A DNA stretch of 64,000 nucleotides, taken from assembly GCA_009692065.1 (NCBI GenBank), contig SHZY01000002.1:1-64000 (forward strand). Reading direction: 5' to 3'. A program made the translations under genes and the position numbers. Below, piece after piece: positions 33,645 through 42,689 of this stretch. The first letter of the stretch is position 1. Each line of letters begins with the position of its first letter. The stretch is from Gemmataceae bacterium. GTDB taxonomy: Bacteria > Planctomycetota > Planctomycetia > Gemmatales > Gemmataceae. The notes beneath the pieces were generated by a model, which did no database searches, had not been told where the DNA came from, and saw nothing but the letters and a program-made list of their open reading frames with translations.

Positions 33645-34661
33645 GTGAAAATTCGCATGAGTTGGGTGTTGCTGCCCGTGATGTTCTGCTTCGTTGGGCT
33701 CGCCGTGCTGGGGATCTCCGTATCGGCGTCATCCAGCCAGGAAGCCGCGGCGGCTGGCGACGACAAGGTGAAGGCCCTCGAAAAACAACTGGCCGAAGCG
33801 ACCAAGCAAATCAAGACCCTCGGCGACGACAAGAAAAAACTGACCGACTCGCTCACCAAGGAGAGCGACAAGACGAAGTCGCTGGAGAAGCAGTTGGCAG
33901 ACGCGGTCAAGCAAGTCAAGACCCTGACCGACGCGGCCAGCAAGCACGCGGACGTTGTGAAGTCGCTCCAGAAGCAGGTTGCCGATGCCCAGAAGCAGAA
34001 CAAAGTCTTGAGCGAAAAGCTGGCTAGCGCAGGCAAAGGCGACGCCGACAAGATCAAAGCTCTGGAAAAGGACCTTGCCGACGCGCTCAAGAAGACCAAG
34101 ACCCTGACGGACGAGAAGACGAAGGCCATCGACCTCGCCGCTGCCTGCGCGAAGGATCTCCAAGCCAAGGACAAGCTCCTCGTCGAAGCCCAGCAAGAAA
34201 ACAAGGCGATCGCCGAGGCCAAGGCCAGGCTGGAAAAGGGGCGGCTGATTGACACGGCTCTAATCAAGAAGCTCGGCGTCGAGGTGGTGAATGAGCAGAA
34301 GAAGAACGTCGTGCTTGCTGCCGAAAAGAAACAAGTCGAGACCGCACTCGACGCCACTGCGGGCACGCTGGCGCAGACCAGCAAGTCCCTGGCCAGCGAG
34401 AAGACGGCGACTGCGAAGCTCACTGCCGTCAACAAGAAGCTGCAAGGCGTGCTGACCCAGACCGACAAGAAGCTGCAAGATACCAACGAAAGGCTCGACT
34501 TCACCTACGCGGCCTATTCCCTGGAAAAGACGCGTGCGGAGAAAGCCGAAGCCCTGGTGGCGCTCTTGCAATGCGAGCTGGCCTCGCGTTGCCGGATCGT
34601 CAACTTGCTCCGCGGCGGCAACTCCTCGCGTTCGACCTTCGTTCCGCTCTGTCCGAAGTAG
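33645..34661 (+). CDS. Exported long coiled-coil protein
   Basis: The 338-residue protein starts at GTG 33645 with AAGGGAG upstream. A signal or anchor helix (about residues 5-27) is followed by an almost unbroken heptad region of Lys/Ala/Glu/Asp/Leu from about 35 to 290 (KALEKQLAEATKQIKTL, KSLEKQLADAVKQVKTL, KALEKDLADALKKTKTL). These are internal repeats of about 40 residues that suggest growth by duplication. The tail has two cysteines (LQCELASRCRIV) and a basic segment. It is probably a periplasmic rod or spacer. No enzymatic motif is seen. Confidence 0.8.
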   Translation: MKIRMSWVLLPVMFCFVGLAVLGISVSASSSQEAAAAGDDKVKALEKQLAEATKQIKTLGDDKKKLTDSLTKESDKTKSLEKQLADAVKQVKTLTDAASKHADVVKSLQKQVADAQKQNKVLSEKLASAGKGDADKIKALEKDLADALKKTKTLTDEKTKAIDLAAACAKDLQAKDKLLVEAQQENKAIAEAKARLEKGRLIDTALIKKLGVEVVNEQKKNVVLAAEKKQVETALDATAGTLAQTSKSLASEKTATAKLTAVNKKLQGVLTQTDKKLQDTNERLDFTYAAYSLEKTRAEKAEALVALLQCELASRCRIVNLLRGGNSSRSTFVPLCPK

Positions 34662-34684
34662 AGGTTTTTTTCTTGATGTGATCT

Positions 34685-34755
34685 GAACGAGCAGCGACCG
34701 TGAGGTAGTGGGGCATTCGCCAACGCCATCGCTTCCTGACGGTCGCGGCTCGTTC
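34685..34755. repeat. GAACGAGC-GCGACCGT inverted repeat
   Basis: Arms of 21 bases (34685-34705 and 34735-34755) match with two mismatches around a 29-base loop. It lies between the convergent coiled-coil and dehydrogenase genes. Confidence 0.8.
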
Positions 34756-34768
34756 GCAGCAAATCTGG

Positions 34769-35749
34769 CTACCAGCGGTACTTCGCCTTCACGTCGGGAT
34801 TGACGACCTTCTCCGCAGGCCATTCGCCTTTTGCTAGCGAAACGATCGCCTGCGCGGCCGACAGGGCCATATCGTCGCGCGATTGCAGATCGACGCCGGC
34901 GGCGTGCGGCGTCACCGTCACATTGCTCATGTGAAAGAGCGGGCTGTTCAACGGCGGCTCTTCCTCGAACACGTCCAGACCGGCGCCGGCGATCACCTTC
35001 TTATTTAGCGCGTCGATCAGGTCCGCCTCGTTGACCAGGGCGCCGCGCGCGGTGTTGAAGAGGTACGCCGTCGGCTTCATCTTTCCCAGCGTCTGCCGAT
35101 TGATGAGGTGGCGTGATTCCTTGGTTGCCGGCAGGTGCAGCGACAGGAAATCGGACTGGGCGAGCAATTCGTCGAGACTGACGAACGTGACATGATGCTG
35201 CTTGGCAAACACGTGATCCGGGAACGGCTCGTAGGCCAAGAGCTTCATGCCGAAGCACTCGCCGCGCACCGCGACTGCTTTGCCAATGCGCCCCAAGCCG
35301 GCGATGCCGAGCGTGCGACCGCGCAACGGCAAATTCGCCTGGCGCGGCCACTGGAGCGAGCAAGTGCCGAGATGCTGCTGCACGAGGTTCTTGGCGAGGG
35401 CCAGAATCAGCGTGAAGGTGTGCTCGGCGACGGCGTCTTGATTGGTGCCGGGCGTGATGGTGACGGCGACGCCGAGATCGGTGGCGGCCTGTGTATCGAC
35501 CGCGTCAAAGCCGACGCCGGCGCGGGCGATTACGCGAAGTTGCGGATGCGCTTGCAAGACTTTTCGCGTGTAAGGCTCCGATCCGGCCAGTGCCGCGCGG
35601 ATGCCGGTCAACTGGCTGAGTAGCTCGTCCTCCACCATCTGCGCTTTCTTCTTGGGGAAGATAAGCTCGAAGCCGGCCTTTTTCAGCACGTTCAAGAATT
35701 CGCCGTCGATGCCGGCCAAGGTTGCGGGGGCGATCAAGACTTTGTCCAT
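34769..35749 (-). CDS. D-2-hydroxyacid dehydrogenase (phosphoglycerate dehydrogenase-like)
   Basis: The 326-residue NAD-dependent enzyme has GLGRIGKAVAVRGECFG (Rossmann loop), LHLPATKESRHLI, NTARGALVNEADL with the substrate Arg, and AGLDVFEEEP. The catalytic His is in VTPHAAG. This is the short form without the C-terminal ACT domain of classical SerA. Substrates could be 3-phosphoglycerate, hydroxypyruvate or another 2-hydroxyacid, and sequence alone does not decide. No serine-pathway gene is adjacent (serS is 14 kb away). Confidence 0.88.
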   Translation of the reverse strand: MDKVLIAPATLAGIDGEFLNVLKKAGFELIFPKKKAQMVEDELLSQLTGIRAALAGSEPYTRKVLQAHPQLRVIARAGVGFDAVDTQAATDLGVAVTITPGTNQDAVAEHTFTLILALAKNLVQQHLGTCSLQWPRQANLPLRGRTLGIAGLGRIGKAVAVRGECFGMKLLAYEPFPDHVFAKQHHVTFVSLDELLAQSDFLSLHLPATKESRHLINRQTLGKMKPTAYLFNTARGALVNEADLIDALNKKVIAGAGLDVFEEEPPLNSPLFHMSNVTVTPHAAGVDLQSRDDMALSAAQAIVSLAKGEWPAEKVVNPDVKAKYRW

Positions 35750-35789
35750 GGTTTCCTCATCAGGTCACAAAAAGCTGGCGAAAGATCAT

Positions 35790-35848
35790 ACTAGCCCGCA
35801 GCGCAAGCAAGGCCAGAGATAAACCCCTTGCTGGCGATGCGGGCTAGT
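35790..35848. repeat. ACTAGCCCGCA inverted repeat
   Basis: Arms of 23 bases (35790-35812 and 35826-35848) match with two mismatches around a 13-base loop. The right arm overlaps the stop codon of the pxpC gene. Confidence 0.8.
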
Positions 35849-36752
35849 GAAAAGCGTCGAGGGATAATCGCAAGCGAAAGGTCCATTCCTGCAACTCCGC
35901 GAGGCTTTGGCGGTCGCGATGAATGGCATCCTCCATCGCGATCCTGCAGAATTGCAGCCGTTGTCCCGGGCGCAGTTGACCGAGCACATCGAGGTCGGCC
36001 TGGATGACCTGAGCGATTTTCGGATACCCGCCGATCGTTTGGCCGTCCACGCCGAGGACGATGCACTGTCCGTCCGGCGTCACCTGAACGGCGCCGGGGC
36101 AGACCGGTTCCGAGACCATCTCGCGATCTGAAACCTTCAGCGGCTTACCGGTCAGCCGCAATCCCATGCGATTGCTGGCCGGCGTAACCGTAAATGTATG
36201 GCCGTACAAATCTTGGTCGGCGAACCAGTCGGCTTGCAGGCCAGGCAATGCCGCCACCATTTGGACGTCCTTCGAGCGCCATTGTGTTTCCGGACAAAAT
36301 CGCTGACCGACGACGCTGGCGGCACACGGCAAGACATCGCCTGCCTTGATCGGTCCGAGCGAGGATCGGCTGGCGAGAATCGTCGACCCTTCAAACCCGC
36401 CGCGCACGCACAGGTAGGCGCGTGCCCCATCGTTGGTTCCGCCGATGTGCAGTTCCTGGCCGCGTTGTAGCGTGAAAGAGTGACCGATCTCGATGCGAGA
36501 ATCGCCGCGCCATGCTTCGAAGGGTGCGCCCAGGAGGACGGCGCCAACGTTTGTCTCGGCGCGCAAGCGTGGACCCTTGAGCGCGATCTCCATCGCTGCC
36601 GCATCGGGAAGGTTGCCGACCAGGGCATTGCCCAACGCCAGCGAACGCCGATCCGCCGCCCCGCCGATCGGAACGCCGAGGCTGCGCGAGCGTGGCCGGC
36701 CCAGGTCCACGATGCGCGATTCGATGCCCGGTTCCAGAACAAGTAAGCTCAT
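35844..36752 (-). CDS. pxpC: 5-oxoprolinase subunit C (biotin-dependent carboxyltransferase-like)
   Basis: The 302-residue protein starts at ATG 36752, overlapping the pxpA stop (ATGA). Typical PxpC/KipA stretches are RSLGVPIGGAADRRSLALGN, YLCVRGGF, SNRMGLRLTG and GQTIGGYPKIAQVI. By family it works with PxpA and PxpB to hydrolyse 5-oxoproline with ATP in the cytoplasm. The distinguishing oddity is the missing pxpB: the gene is directly coupled to pxpA, while the usual order is pxpA or pxpB-pxpC together. The stop lies in a palindromic repeat. Confidence 0.9.
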   Translation of the reverse strand: MSLLVLEPGIESRIVDLGRPRSRSLGVPIGGAADRRSLALGNALVGNLPDAAAMEIALKGPRLRAETNVGAVLLGAPFEAWRGDSRIEIGHSFTLQRGQELHIGGTNDGARAYLCVRGGFEGSTILASRSSLGPIKAGDVLPCAASVVGQRFCPETQWRSKDVQMVAALPGLQADWFADQDLYGHTFTVTPASNRMGLRLTGKPLKVSDREMVSEPVCPGAVQVTPDGQCIVLGVDGQTIGGYPKIAQVIQADLDVLGQLRPGQRLQFCRIAMEDAIHRDRQSLAELQEWTFRLRLSLDAFH

Positions 36753-37444
36753 GCAAAAGCCTGGATGGAGATGCCACGCCGCGTGAAGGCGTCGCGCAGA
36801 CCACGCACAAAGGTGAGCGTTTGCGGGTTGTCGCCATGCACGCACAGGCTGCGGATGCCGCGGTCGCGCAGCAACCAGTCGGCCTGCGTGACGGCTTCCT
36901 CGACGTCATGAACGAAAGCATCCGGCTCCGTGCGTGGAACCAGCGTGCCATCGGGCCGGTAGCGGCGATCAGCAAAGCCCTCGGCAATAAAACCGGCCCC
37001 CGCCTGACAAAACACCTCCAGTCGGGAGCCGGGCAACCCCATCACCGGCATCTGCAAAATTCCCGCAGCTTTGGCGATCGGCCGGGCGACCGCATCATCG
37101 TGGAACGCCTGGTTATACAGCGCCCCGTGCGGTTTGAAATAGCGTAACGGAATGCCTACCGAGCGGGCGAGGCCAGCCAGCGCGCCGACCTGGTACAAGC
37201 ACAGCTCAAGGATTGCGTCCTTGCCTAATGATAGTTCGAGCCGGCCGAAGTTCGCCCGGTCAGCGTAACCTGGATGCGCCCCGACTTTGACCCCGTGCTG
37301 GGCCGCTAATTTTAGAGCAGCATGAGCCGTGGAAGAGTCGCCGGCGTGAAAGCCGCAGCAGATGTTCGCCGAGGTAACCAGTGGCATCAAGTCAGCGTCG
37401 GAGCCGCAGCCTTCGCCCAGATCGCTGTTTAAGTCGATGATCAT
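36749..37444 (-). CDS. pxpA: 5-oxoprolinase subunit A (LamB/YcsF family)
   Basis: The 231-residue protein has the LamB/YcsF signature from its first residues: DLNSDLGEGCGSD, SANICCGFHAGD, GVKVGAHPGYADRANFG, YFKPHGALYN and SLCVHGDNPQT. These histidine- and aspartate-rich segments form the metal-dependent active site. It is the catalytic 5-oxoprolinase subunit, recycling pyroglutamate to glutamate. It is the first gene of a two-gene minus-strand operon with pxpC. Confidence 0.93.
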   Translation of the reverse strand: MIIDLNSDLGEGCGSDADLMPLVTSANICCGFHAGDSSTAHAALKLAAQHGVKVGAHPGYADRANFGRLELSLGKDAILELCLYQVGALAGLARSVGIPLRYFKPHGALYNQAFHDDAVARPIAKAAGILQMPVMGLPGSRLEVFCQAGAGFIAEGFADRRYRPDGTLVPRTEPDAFVHDVEEAVTQADWLLRDRGIRSLCVHGDNPQTLTFVRGLRDAFTRRGISIQAFA

Positions 37445-37486
37445 AAGGAACTTAGGCCATGGGTCGGGGTTTAATTTGGAGATCTT

Positions 37487-37524
37487 CGTTTAGCGTTCGC
37501 GTGACGCCAGGCGAGTGCTAAACG
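37487..37524. repeat. Family C repeat
   Basis: CGTTTAGCGTTCGC (37487-37500) and GCGAGTGCTAAACG (37511-37524) form arms with two mismatches. It lies in the divergent spacer between pxpA and the PQQ protein gene. Confidence 0.85.
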
Positions 37525-37661
37525 ATAAACGGGAATCGGCTCGAAAAACCGCGTTTCTTTCCGAAGATTTTATTGCGTTCAGCCGATGCGCCGAGTAGTG
37601 TGATAATACCACCCTTGGGACGATTTACCGCTACGTATTACAACTTACCCAGACCTCCCCT

Positions 37662-40600
37662 ATGCCACGTCGCATTTTCCTGCAAGGTCTCGTTGTACTC
37701 ATCACGCTCGCTTTCACCACCGGCCTTCAAGCGGCCGATTGGCCAATGTGGCGCTACGACGCCAATCGCTCCGGGGCGTCGCCGCACGCCCTGCCGGCCA
37801 AGTTGCATCTGCAATGGGTGCGCGAATACCGTCCTACGACGACGGCATGGCCCGATCAAGCCAAGATGCAGTTCGATATCGTTCGCGAGCCGGTCGTGGT
37901 CGGGCAGACGATGTACTTCAACTCCTCCCGCTACGACGCCATCCGAGCGGTGGACATGCGCACCGGCGAGGAAAGATGGAACTACTTTGCCGACGGTCCT
38001 ATTCGTTTTGCTCCAGTAGCCTGGGAAGGCAAGCTGTACTTTGCTTCCGATGACGGTTATCTGTACTGTCTCCAGGCCGATGTCGGCAAGCTCCTGTGGA
38101 GATTTCGCGGCGGTCCGAGCGATCGCAAGATCCTCGGCAACGAACGACTGATCTCGACCTGGCCCGCGCGCGGCGCGCCGGTCATCGCCGAAGGCAAGGT
38201 CTATTTCGCCGCCGGCATCTGGCCCTTCATGGGCGTCTTTATCCACGCCGTCGATGCCCGCACGGGCAAGGCGATCTGGACCAACGACGGCGACGGCTCG
38301 CTTTATATGAAGCAGCCGCACAACACCGACTCGTTCGCCAGCATCGCGCCGCAAGGCCCCCTGGTCTCGATCGGCAACAAGCTGCTGATCCCCGGCGGCC
38401 GATCCGTGCCCGCCTGCTTCGACCGCAAGACGGGAAAGCTACTCCGCTACCAGCTTGCCGAGAACGGCAAGCGCGGCGGAGGTTCCGAAGTCGCGGCGAT
38501 CAACAACCTCTTCTTCAATGGTGGCGCCGTCTTCGACATCGCCTCCGAGAAATTTCTGGCCGACGCCGGCAAGCAAGTCGCCTTGACCAAGAAACTCGCC
38601 TTCGCGTGGGACAAAGGTGTATGCCGGGTATTGGATCTGAAGAACTCCAAGGACCAGGACGCGGAAACCGAAGACGCCAAGGGCAAGAAAACCAAGGTCT
38701 CGCGTTTCGTCATGCCGGAGTTGGCCGCCACCAAGGTCCTCGGCGTGGAGACGATGATCCTGGCCGGCACGCGTCTCTACCTCGGTGGCCTCGATCGCGT
38801 CACGGTGCTCGATTGGGATGAAGGCACCAAGAAACTCTCGCCGAGCTGGGCCTTGAACGTCAAGGGGCAAGTCGTTCGGATGGTCGCCGCTGACGATCGG
38901 CTTATCGTCGTCACGCGCGAAGGCGGCATCCATTGCTTTGGCAGCGAGGAAAAGCAAGCGGTCGTTCATGCCAGGCCCACGGATGAGGGTTTACAGATCG
39001 CGCCGGTCGTCAAGGCTCGCGTCGAAGAAATCCTGGCTAGGGCCAAGACGAGCACCGGGTATGCGGTCGTGTGGGGGCTCGGCAATGGCCAACTCGTCGA
39101 ATCGCTGGTTCGGCAGAGCAAGCTCCACGCGATCGTCGTGGAATCGGATGAGAAGAAGGTGCAAGCTTTCCGCAGGCAATGGACGAAGGCGGGGCTCTAC
39201 GGCACCCACATCGCTATCCTTCCCGGCCACTCCGAGTCGGTGCAACTGCCCCCCTATCTCGCCAGCGTCATGGTGTGCGAGAATCCCGACATCGCCGACG
39301 GCGCGTTCCTCGCCAAGGCCTACCAAGCACTGCGGCCCTATGGCGGGACATTCTGCCTCGTTGCTTCGGAGCGAGTCCAGAAACTTCAGGCGGCACTGTC
39401 CGAGCAGAAGCTGGTCAATGCGAAGGTGCGATCAAGCGAAACCCTCGTAACGATCATTCGCGAGGGTGCGCTGCCCGGCTCTGCTAACTGGACGCACGAG
39501 CACGCCGATGCCTCCAACTCGCGAGTCTCGCGCGATGTCATCGTCAAGGCGCCGATGGGCGTCTTGTGGTTCGGCGGCCCCACGAGCGAAGGCATCCTGC
39601 CGCGCCACGGCCATGGCCCGCAGCCGCAAGTGATCGATGGCCGTATGATCATCGAAGGCATCGACCTGATGCGCGCCATCGACATATACACGGGCCGGCT
39701 GCTCTGGGAGACCAAGTTGCCGGGCGTCGGTTACTTCTACAACAACGTCGCCCATCAGCCCGGCGCCAACGCCGCGGGCAGCAACTTCGTCTCGACCTCC
39801 GACGGAATCTACATCGCCTACCACAACAAATGCGTGCGGCTCGATCCCGCGACCGGCAAGAAGATCGGCGAATATCCGCTGCCGAAGCTGGCTGGGATGA
39901 AGGAGTCGCCGCGCTGGGGTTACATCAATGTCGTCGGCGATTATCTGATCGGCGGTGCCGCCCCGCTGTTCGATCCAAAGATGGCGCCGCCGCCGCCCAA
40001 GGAGGTTGTGCCGGGCGACGACAAGGAGCCTGACAAGAAAGAGCCTGAAAAAAAGACGGACAAGGAACCCGAAGAAAAGAAGACCGCCAAGGAATCGCCA
40101 CTCACCAAGCTCATCAAGATCGTCAAGGGCTTCAGCGACAACATGTCGGCCAGTCGGCACCTGGTCGTCATGGATCGCCATACGGGCAAAGTGTTGTGGA
40201 CCGCCTCCGCCAAGATGTCGTTTCGGCACAACGCCACCTGTGTCGGCGGCGACCGACTCTACACCATCGACCGCCTGTCCGGCGAACAGCTTGCCCGTGT
40301 AAGGAAGGACGATGCCGACGCTCCGGAACCCCGCCTGATCGCGTTCGATCTCAAGACGGGCAGAGAAGTCTGGAGCACCCCCACCATCCCGTCCAGGGAA
40401 AAGGGGGCCGAAGGGGGGGTCTTTGGCACCTGGCTCAGCTACTCGGAAAAGCACGACGTTCTAATTGAAGCAGGCCGGGTAGCGCGCGACTCGCTCTTCG
40501 ATGAACCCAAGGGCATGCGTGCCTACCGAGCGAAAGACGGCAAGCTGATGTGGTTCGTGAAGACCTACGCTGGGCCCGCCATGATCCATGGCGACACCAT

Positions 40601-41495
40601 CCTGCAAGATCAAGGAGGCTGCGACCTCCTCACCGGCGCCCTCAAGATGCGCAAGGACCCGATCACCGGCGAATCGGTTCCCTGGTGCTGGACACGCAAC
40701 TACGGCTGTAACACGCCGATGGCATCGGAGCATCTGCTAACATTCCGATCCGGCGCAGCAGGTTACTTCGATCTCTGCAACGACGGCGGCACGGGCAACT
40801 TCGGCGGCTTCCGCTCCTCTTGCACCAACAACCTCATCGTCGCCGGCGGCGTCCTCACCGCTCCCGAATACACCCGCACCTGCACCTGCGCCTATCAGAA
40901 CCAATCGTCCATCGGCCTGATCCATTTGCCGGAAGCGGAGATGTGGACCTCCTTCGGCACCAAGGACGTCAAGGGCGTCGTCAAACGGCTCGGCCTTAAC
41001 TTCGGGGCCGCCGGCGATCGCAAGGCCGACGACGGCACGCTTTGGCTTGAATATCCCAGCATCGGCGGCACCTCGCCCGCTGTTCAAGTCGCAACCAAAC
41101 CCGCCGCGCTGCAAACCTACCGCCGGCACTCCTCCGCGGTCACCGGCCCGTACAACTGGGTGGCCTCGTCGGGCCTCAAGAACGTCAGCGAAATCAACGT
41201 CACGCTCGGCAAGATGGAAAAGCCGCAGGCCTACACCGTCAAGCTCTACTTCGCTGAACCGGACGACCTGCCGGCCGGCAAACGACTCTTCGACGTGTCG
41301 ATCGGCGGCACGCAAGTGCTGAGTGATTTCGACATCGCCAAGGAGGCAGGCGGGTCGGCGCGCACGGTCGTCAAGGAATTCAAGGGCATCAACGCACAAG
41401 GTACACTGGTGGTCCGCCTGACGCCGACCGCCGGCGCTTCGGTGCGAGTGCCGGTGATCTGCGGCCTGGAGTTGATTGCCGAGGAGAAGCGATAG
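37662..41495 (+). CDS. Secreted PQQ-like beta-propeller protein with embedded methyltransferase-like domain and malectin-like tail
   Basis: The 1277-residue protein has a signal peptide (about residues 1-24). A first set of PQQ-type propeller blades follows (about 25-440; WPMWRYDANRSG, DMRTGEERWNYF, DGYLYCLQADVGKLLW). Residues about 460-575 read like a Rossmann methyltransferase core (VVWGLGNGQLVESLVRQS, VVESDEKKVQAFR, RPYGGTFCLV). Propeller blades resume (about 600-1140), interrupted by a Lys/Glu/Pro linker (about 774-811). The tail from about 1150 resembles malectin/CBM57 (TVKLYFAEPDD, KRLFDVSIGG). No PQQ-enzyme active-site residues are identified, so dehydrogenase activity is not claimed. 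Carbohydrate binding is inferred from the tail. Confidence 0.85.
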   Translation: MPRRIFLQGLVVLITLAFTTGLQAADWPMWRYDANRSGASPHALPAKLHLQWVREYRPTTTAWPDQAKMQFDIVREPVVVGQTMYFNSSRYDAIRAVDMRTGEERWNYFADGPIRFAPVAWEGKLYFASDDGYLYCLQADVGKLLWRFRGGPSDRKILGNERLISTWPARGAPVIAEGKVYFAAGIWPFMGVFIHAVDARTGKAIWTNDGDGSLYMKQPHNTDSFASIAPQGPLVSIGNKLLIPGGRSVPACFDRKTGKLLRYQLAENGKRGGGSEVAAINNLFFNGGAVFDIASEKFLADAGKQVALTKKLAFAWDKGVCRVLDLKNSKDQDAETEDAKGKKTKVSRFVMPELAATKVLGVETMILAGTRLYLGGLDRVTVLDWDEGTKKLSPSWALNVKGQVVRMVAADDRLIVVTREGGIHCFGSEEKQAVVHARPTDEGLQIAPVVKARVEEILARAKTSTGYAVVWGLGNGQLVESLVRQSKLHAIVVESDEKKVQAFRRQWTKAGLYGTHIAILPGHSESVQLPPYLASVMVCENPDIADGAFLAKAYQALRPYGGTFCLVASERVQKLQAALSEQKLVNAKVRSSETLVTIIREGALPGSANWTHEHADASNSRVSRDVIVKAPMGVLWFGGPTSEGILPRHGHGPQPQVIDGRMIIEGIDLMRAIDIYTGRLLWETKLPGVGYFYNNVAHQPGANAAGSNFVSTSDGIYIAYHNKCVRLDPATGKKIGEYPLPKLAGMKESPRWGYINVVGDYLIGGAAPLFDPKMAPPPPKEVVPGDDKEPDKKEPEKKTDKEPEEKKTAKESPLTKLIKIVKGFSDNMSASRHLVVMDRHTGKVLWTASAKMSFRHNATCVGGDRLYTIDRLSGEQLARVRKDDADAPEPRLIAFDLKTGREVWSTPTIPSREKGAEGGVFGTWLSYSEKHDVLIEAGRVARDSLFDEPKGMRAYRAKDGKLMWFVKTYAGPAMIHGDTILQDQGGCDLLTGALKMRKDPITGESVPWCWTRNYGCNTPMASEHLLTFRSGAAGYFDLCNDGGTGNFGGFRSSCTNNLIVAGGVLTAPEYTRTCTCAYQNQSSIGLIHLPEAEMWTSFGTKDVKGVVKRLGLNFGAAGDRKADDGTLWLEYPSIGGTSPAVQVATKPAALQTYRRHSSAVTGPYNWVASSGLKNVSEINVTLGKMEKPQAYTVKLYFAEPDDLPAGKRLFDVSIGGTQVLSDFDIAKEAGGSARTVVKEFKGINAQGTLVVRLTPTAGASVRVPVICGLELIAEEKR

Positions 41496-41499
41496 ATCC

Positions 41500-41534
41500 G
41501 TAGGGTGGGTCTCGCTGCGCTCGACTCACGCTAC
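41500..41534. repeat. Family I repeat (GTAGGGTGGGTC type), short copy
   Basis: The imperfect palindrome pairs GTAG-GTG-GTC with GAC-CAC-CTAC around TCGCTGCGCTC. It shares wording with the 29-base inverted repeat at 55607-55686. It lies ten bases before the MoaD-like start. Confidence 0.65.
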
Positions 41535-41543
41535 AATACCAGA

Positions 41544-41813
41544 ATGCACGTCACCGTCCACTACCTGGCCCAGATCAAACGCGCTGCCGGTTGCGGATCA
41601 GAAATCATTGAAACACTGCCCGGCACGCTGCGTGACTTCCTGCGGACCCTTGCGGATCGCCACGACTCAAGTTTCCGCGCCATGCTTCTGGACAACAGCG
41701 GGGAGCCGCGCAAATCGCTGCTCTTCTTTGTCGGCGACGAACATGCCGAGCCGGCGCGTCAATTGCAGGACGGCGACGCGATCATGATTCTCGCGCCCAT
41801 GGCCGGCGGATAG
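41544..41813 (+). CDS. MoaD/ThiS-family ubiquitin-like sulfur carrier protein
   Basis: The 89-residue protein starts at ATG 41544 (MHVTVHYLAQIKRAAG). The beta-grasp pattern and the C-terminal ILAPMAGG ending in Gly-Gly are those of MoaD/ThiS/SAMP-like carriers, whose C-terminus is adenylated and thiocarboxylated. The next gene, nine bases on, is a ThiF/MoeB-like E1 enzyme, its natural activator. No other molybdopterin or thiamine gene is nearby, so the pathway is open: molybdopterin, another thiolation pathway or protein conjugation. Confidence 0.85.
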   Translation: MHVTVHYLAQIKRAAGCGSEIIETLPGTLRDFLRTLADRHDSSFRAMLLDNSGEPRKSLLFFVGDEHAEPARQLQDGDAIMILAPMAGG

Positions 41814-41822
41814 AATCTTCTC

Positions 41823-42608
41823 ATGGCCAAGCACTCCTCACTTTCCGACGAAGAACGCGCCATCTACGGTTGGCAGCTATCTGTCGCCGGCTTCGACGAA
41901 ACGGGCCAGCTTCGCCTCAAGAATGCCACGGTGCTCGTCTCGCGCATCGGCGGCGTCGGCGGCACGCTGGCAATGCAGCTTGCGGCTGCGGGGGTCGGCC
42001 GGCTGATCCTGGCGCACGCGGGAAACCTGCGGCTCGACGATCTCAACCGGCAACTGCTAATGAGCCACGCCGGTCTTGGCCAATCACGCGTCGAACAAGC
42101 CGCCGCACGCTTGCGTGCCTTCAATCCGCACGTCGAGATTGTGCCGATCGCCGAGAACATCAGCGCGGACAACGTCGATCGGCTCATGCGCGACGCCGAT
42201 GTGATCGCGTCCTGTGCCCCGCTGTTTCCGGAGCGGTTGCTGCTGAACCGTGCGGCGGTCGAGCAGAACAAGCCGCTCGTCGATTGCGCGATGTACGAAT
42301 TGGAGGCGCAACTGACGACAGTGCTGCCGGGCCGCGGTCCGTGCCTGGCGTGTCTCTATCCGGTGGAGCCAGAGGCATGGCAGCGACGCTTCCCAGTCTT
42401 CGGCGCGGTCGCGGGCACGGTCGGTTGCATGGGCGCGATGGAAGTCATCAAGGTGCTGTCCGGCCTGGGCGAGCCGCTGGTAGGCAAGATGCTGACCTTC
42501 GACCTGGCTGACATGTCGTTTCGCAAGATTCACCTGCGGCGCAATGACGCGTGCCCGGTGTGCTTCAGGGTGCCAAACCCGCAAGCGACGAAGGAGCCTG
42601 CGGGATAG
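41823..42608 (+). CDS. ThiF/MoeB/HesA-family E1-like adenylyltransferase, divergent ATP site
   Basis: The 261-residue protein has the E1 order of motifs: YGWQLSVAGF, GGVGGTLAMQLAAAGVGRLIL, DDLNRQLLMSHAGLGQSRVE, and zinc Cys pairs CLACLYP and CPVC. Compared with MoeB, the first Gly of GxGGxG is Arg (SRIGGVGG), and the usual LDFD before the NLNRQ box is LAHAG, losing an acidic residue. This matches a variant ThiF group rather than canonical MoeB, and no rhodanese domain follows. It likely activates the MoaD-like protein encoded just upstream. Confidence 0.85.
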   Translation: MAKHSSLSDEERAIYGWQLSVAGFDETGQLRLKNATVLVSRIGGVGGTLAMQLAAAGVGRLILAHAGNLRLDDLNRQLLMSHAGLGQSRVEQAAARLRAFNPHVEIVPIAENISADNVDRLMRDADVIASCAPLFPERLLLNRAAVEQNKPLVDCAMYELEAQLTTVLPGRGPCLACLYPVEPEAWQRRFPVFGAVAGTVGCMGAMEVIKVLSGLGEPLVGKMLTFDLADMSFRKIHLRRNDACPVCFRVPNPQATKEPAG

Positions 42609-42689
42609 GCCCACGCAGTTTCCGCTTGCATTACTCCGTTCACCGCCCGATAATCGCCTCCACTACTTTCCCACCAACGGAGGCATCTC

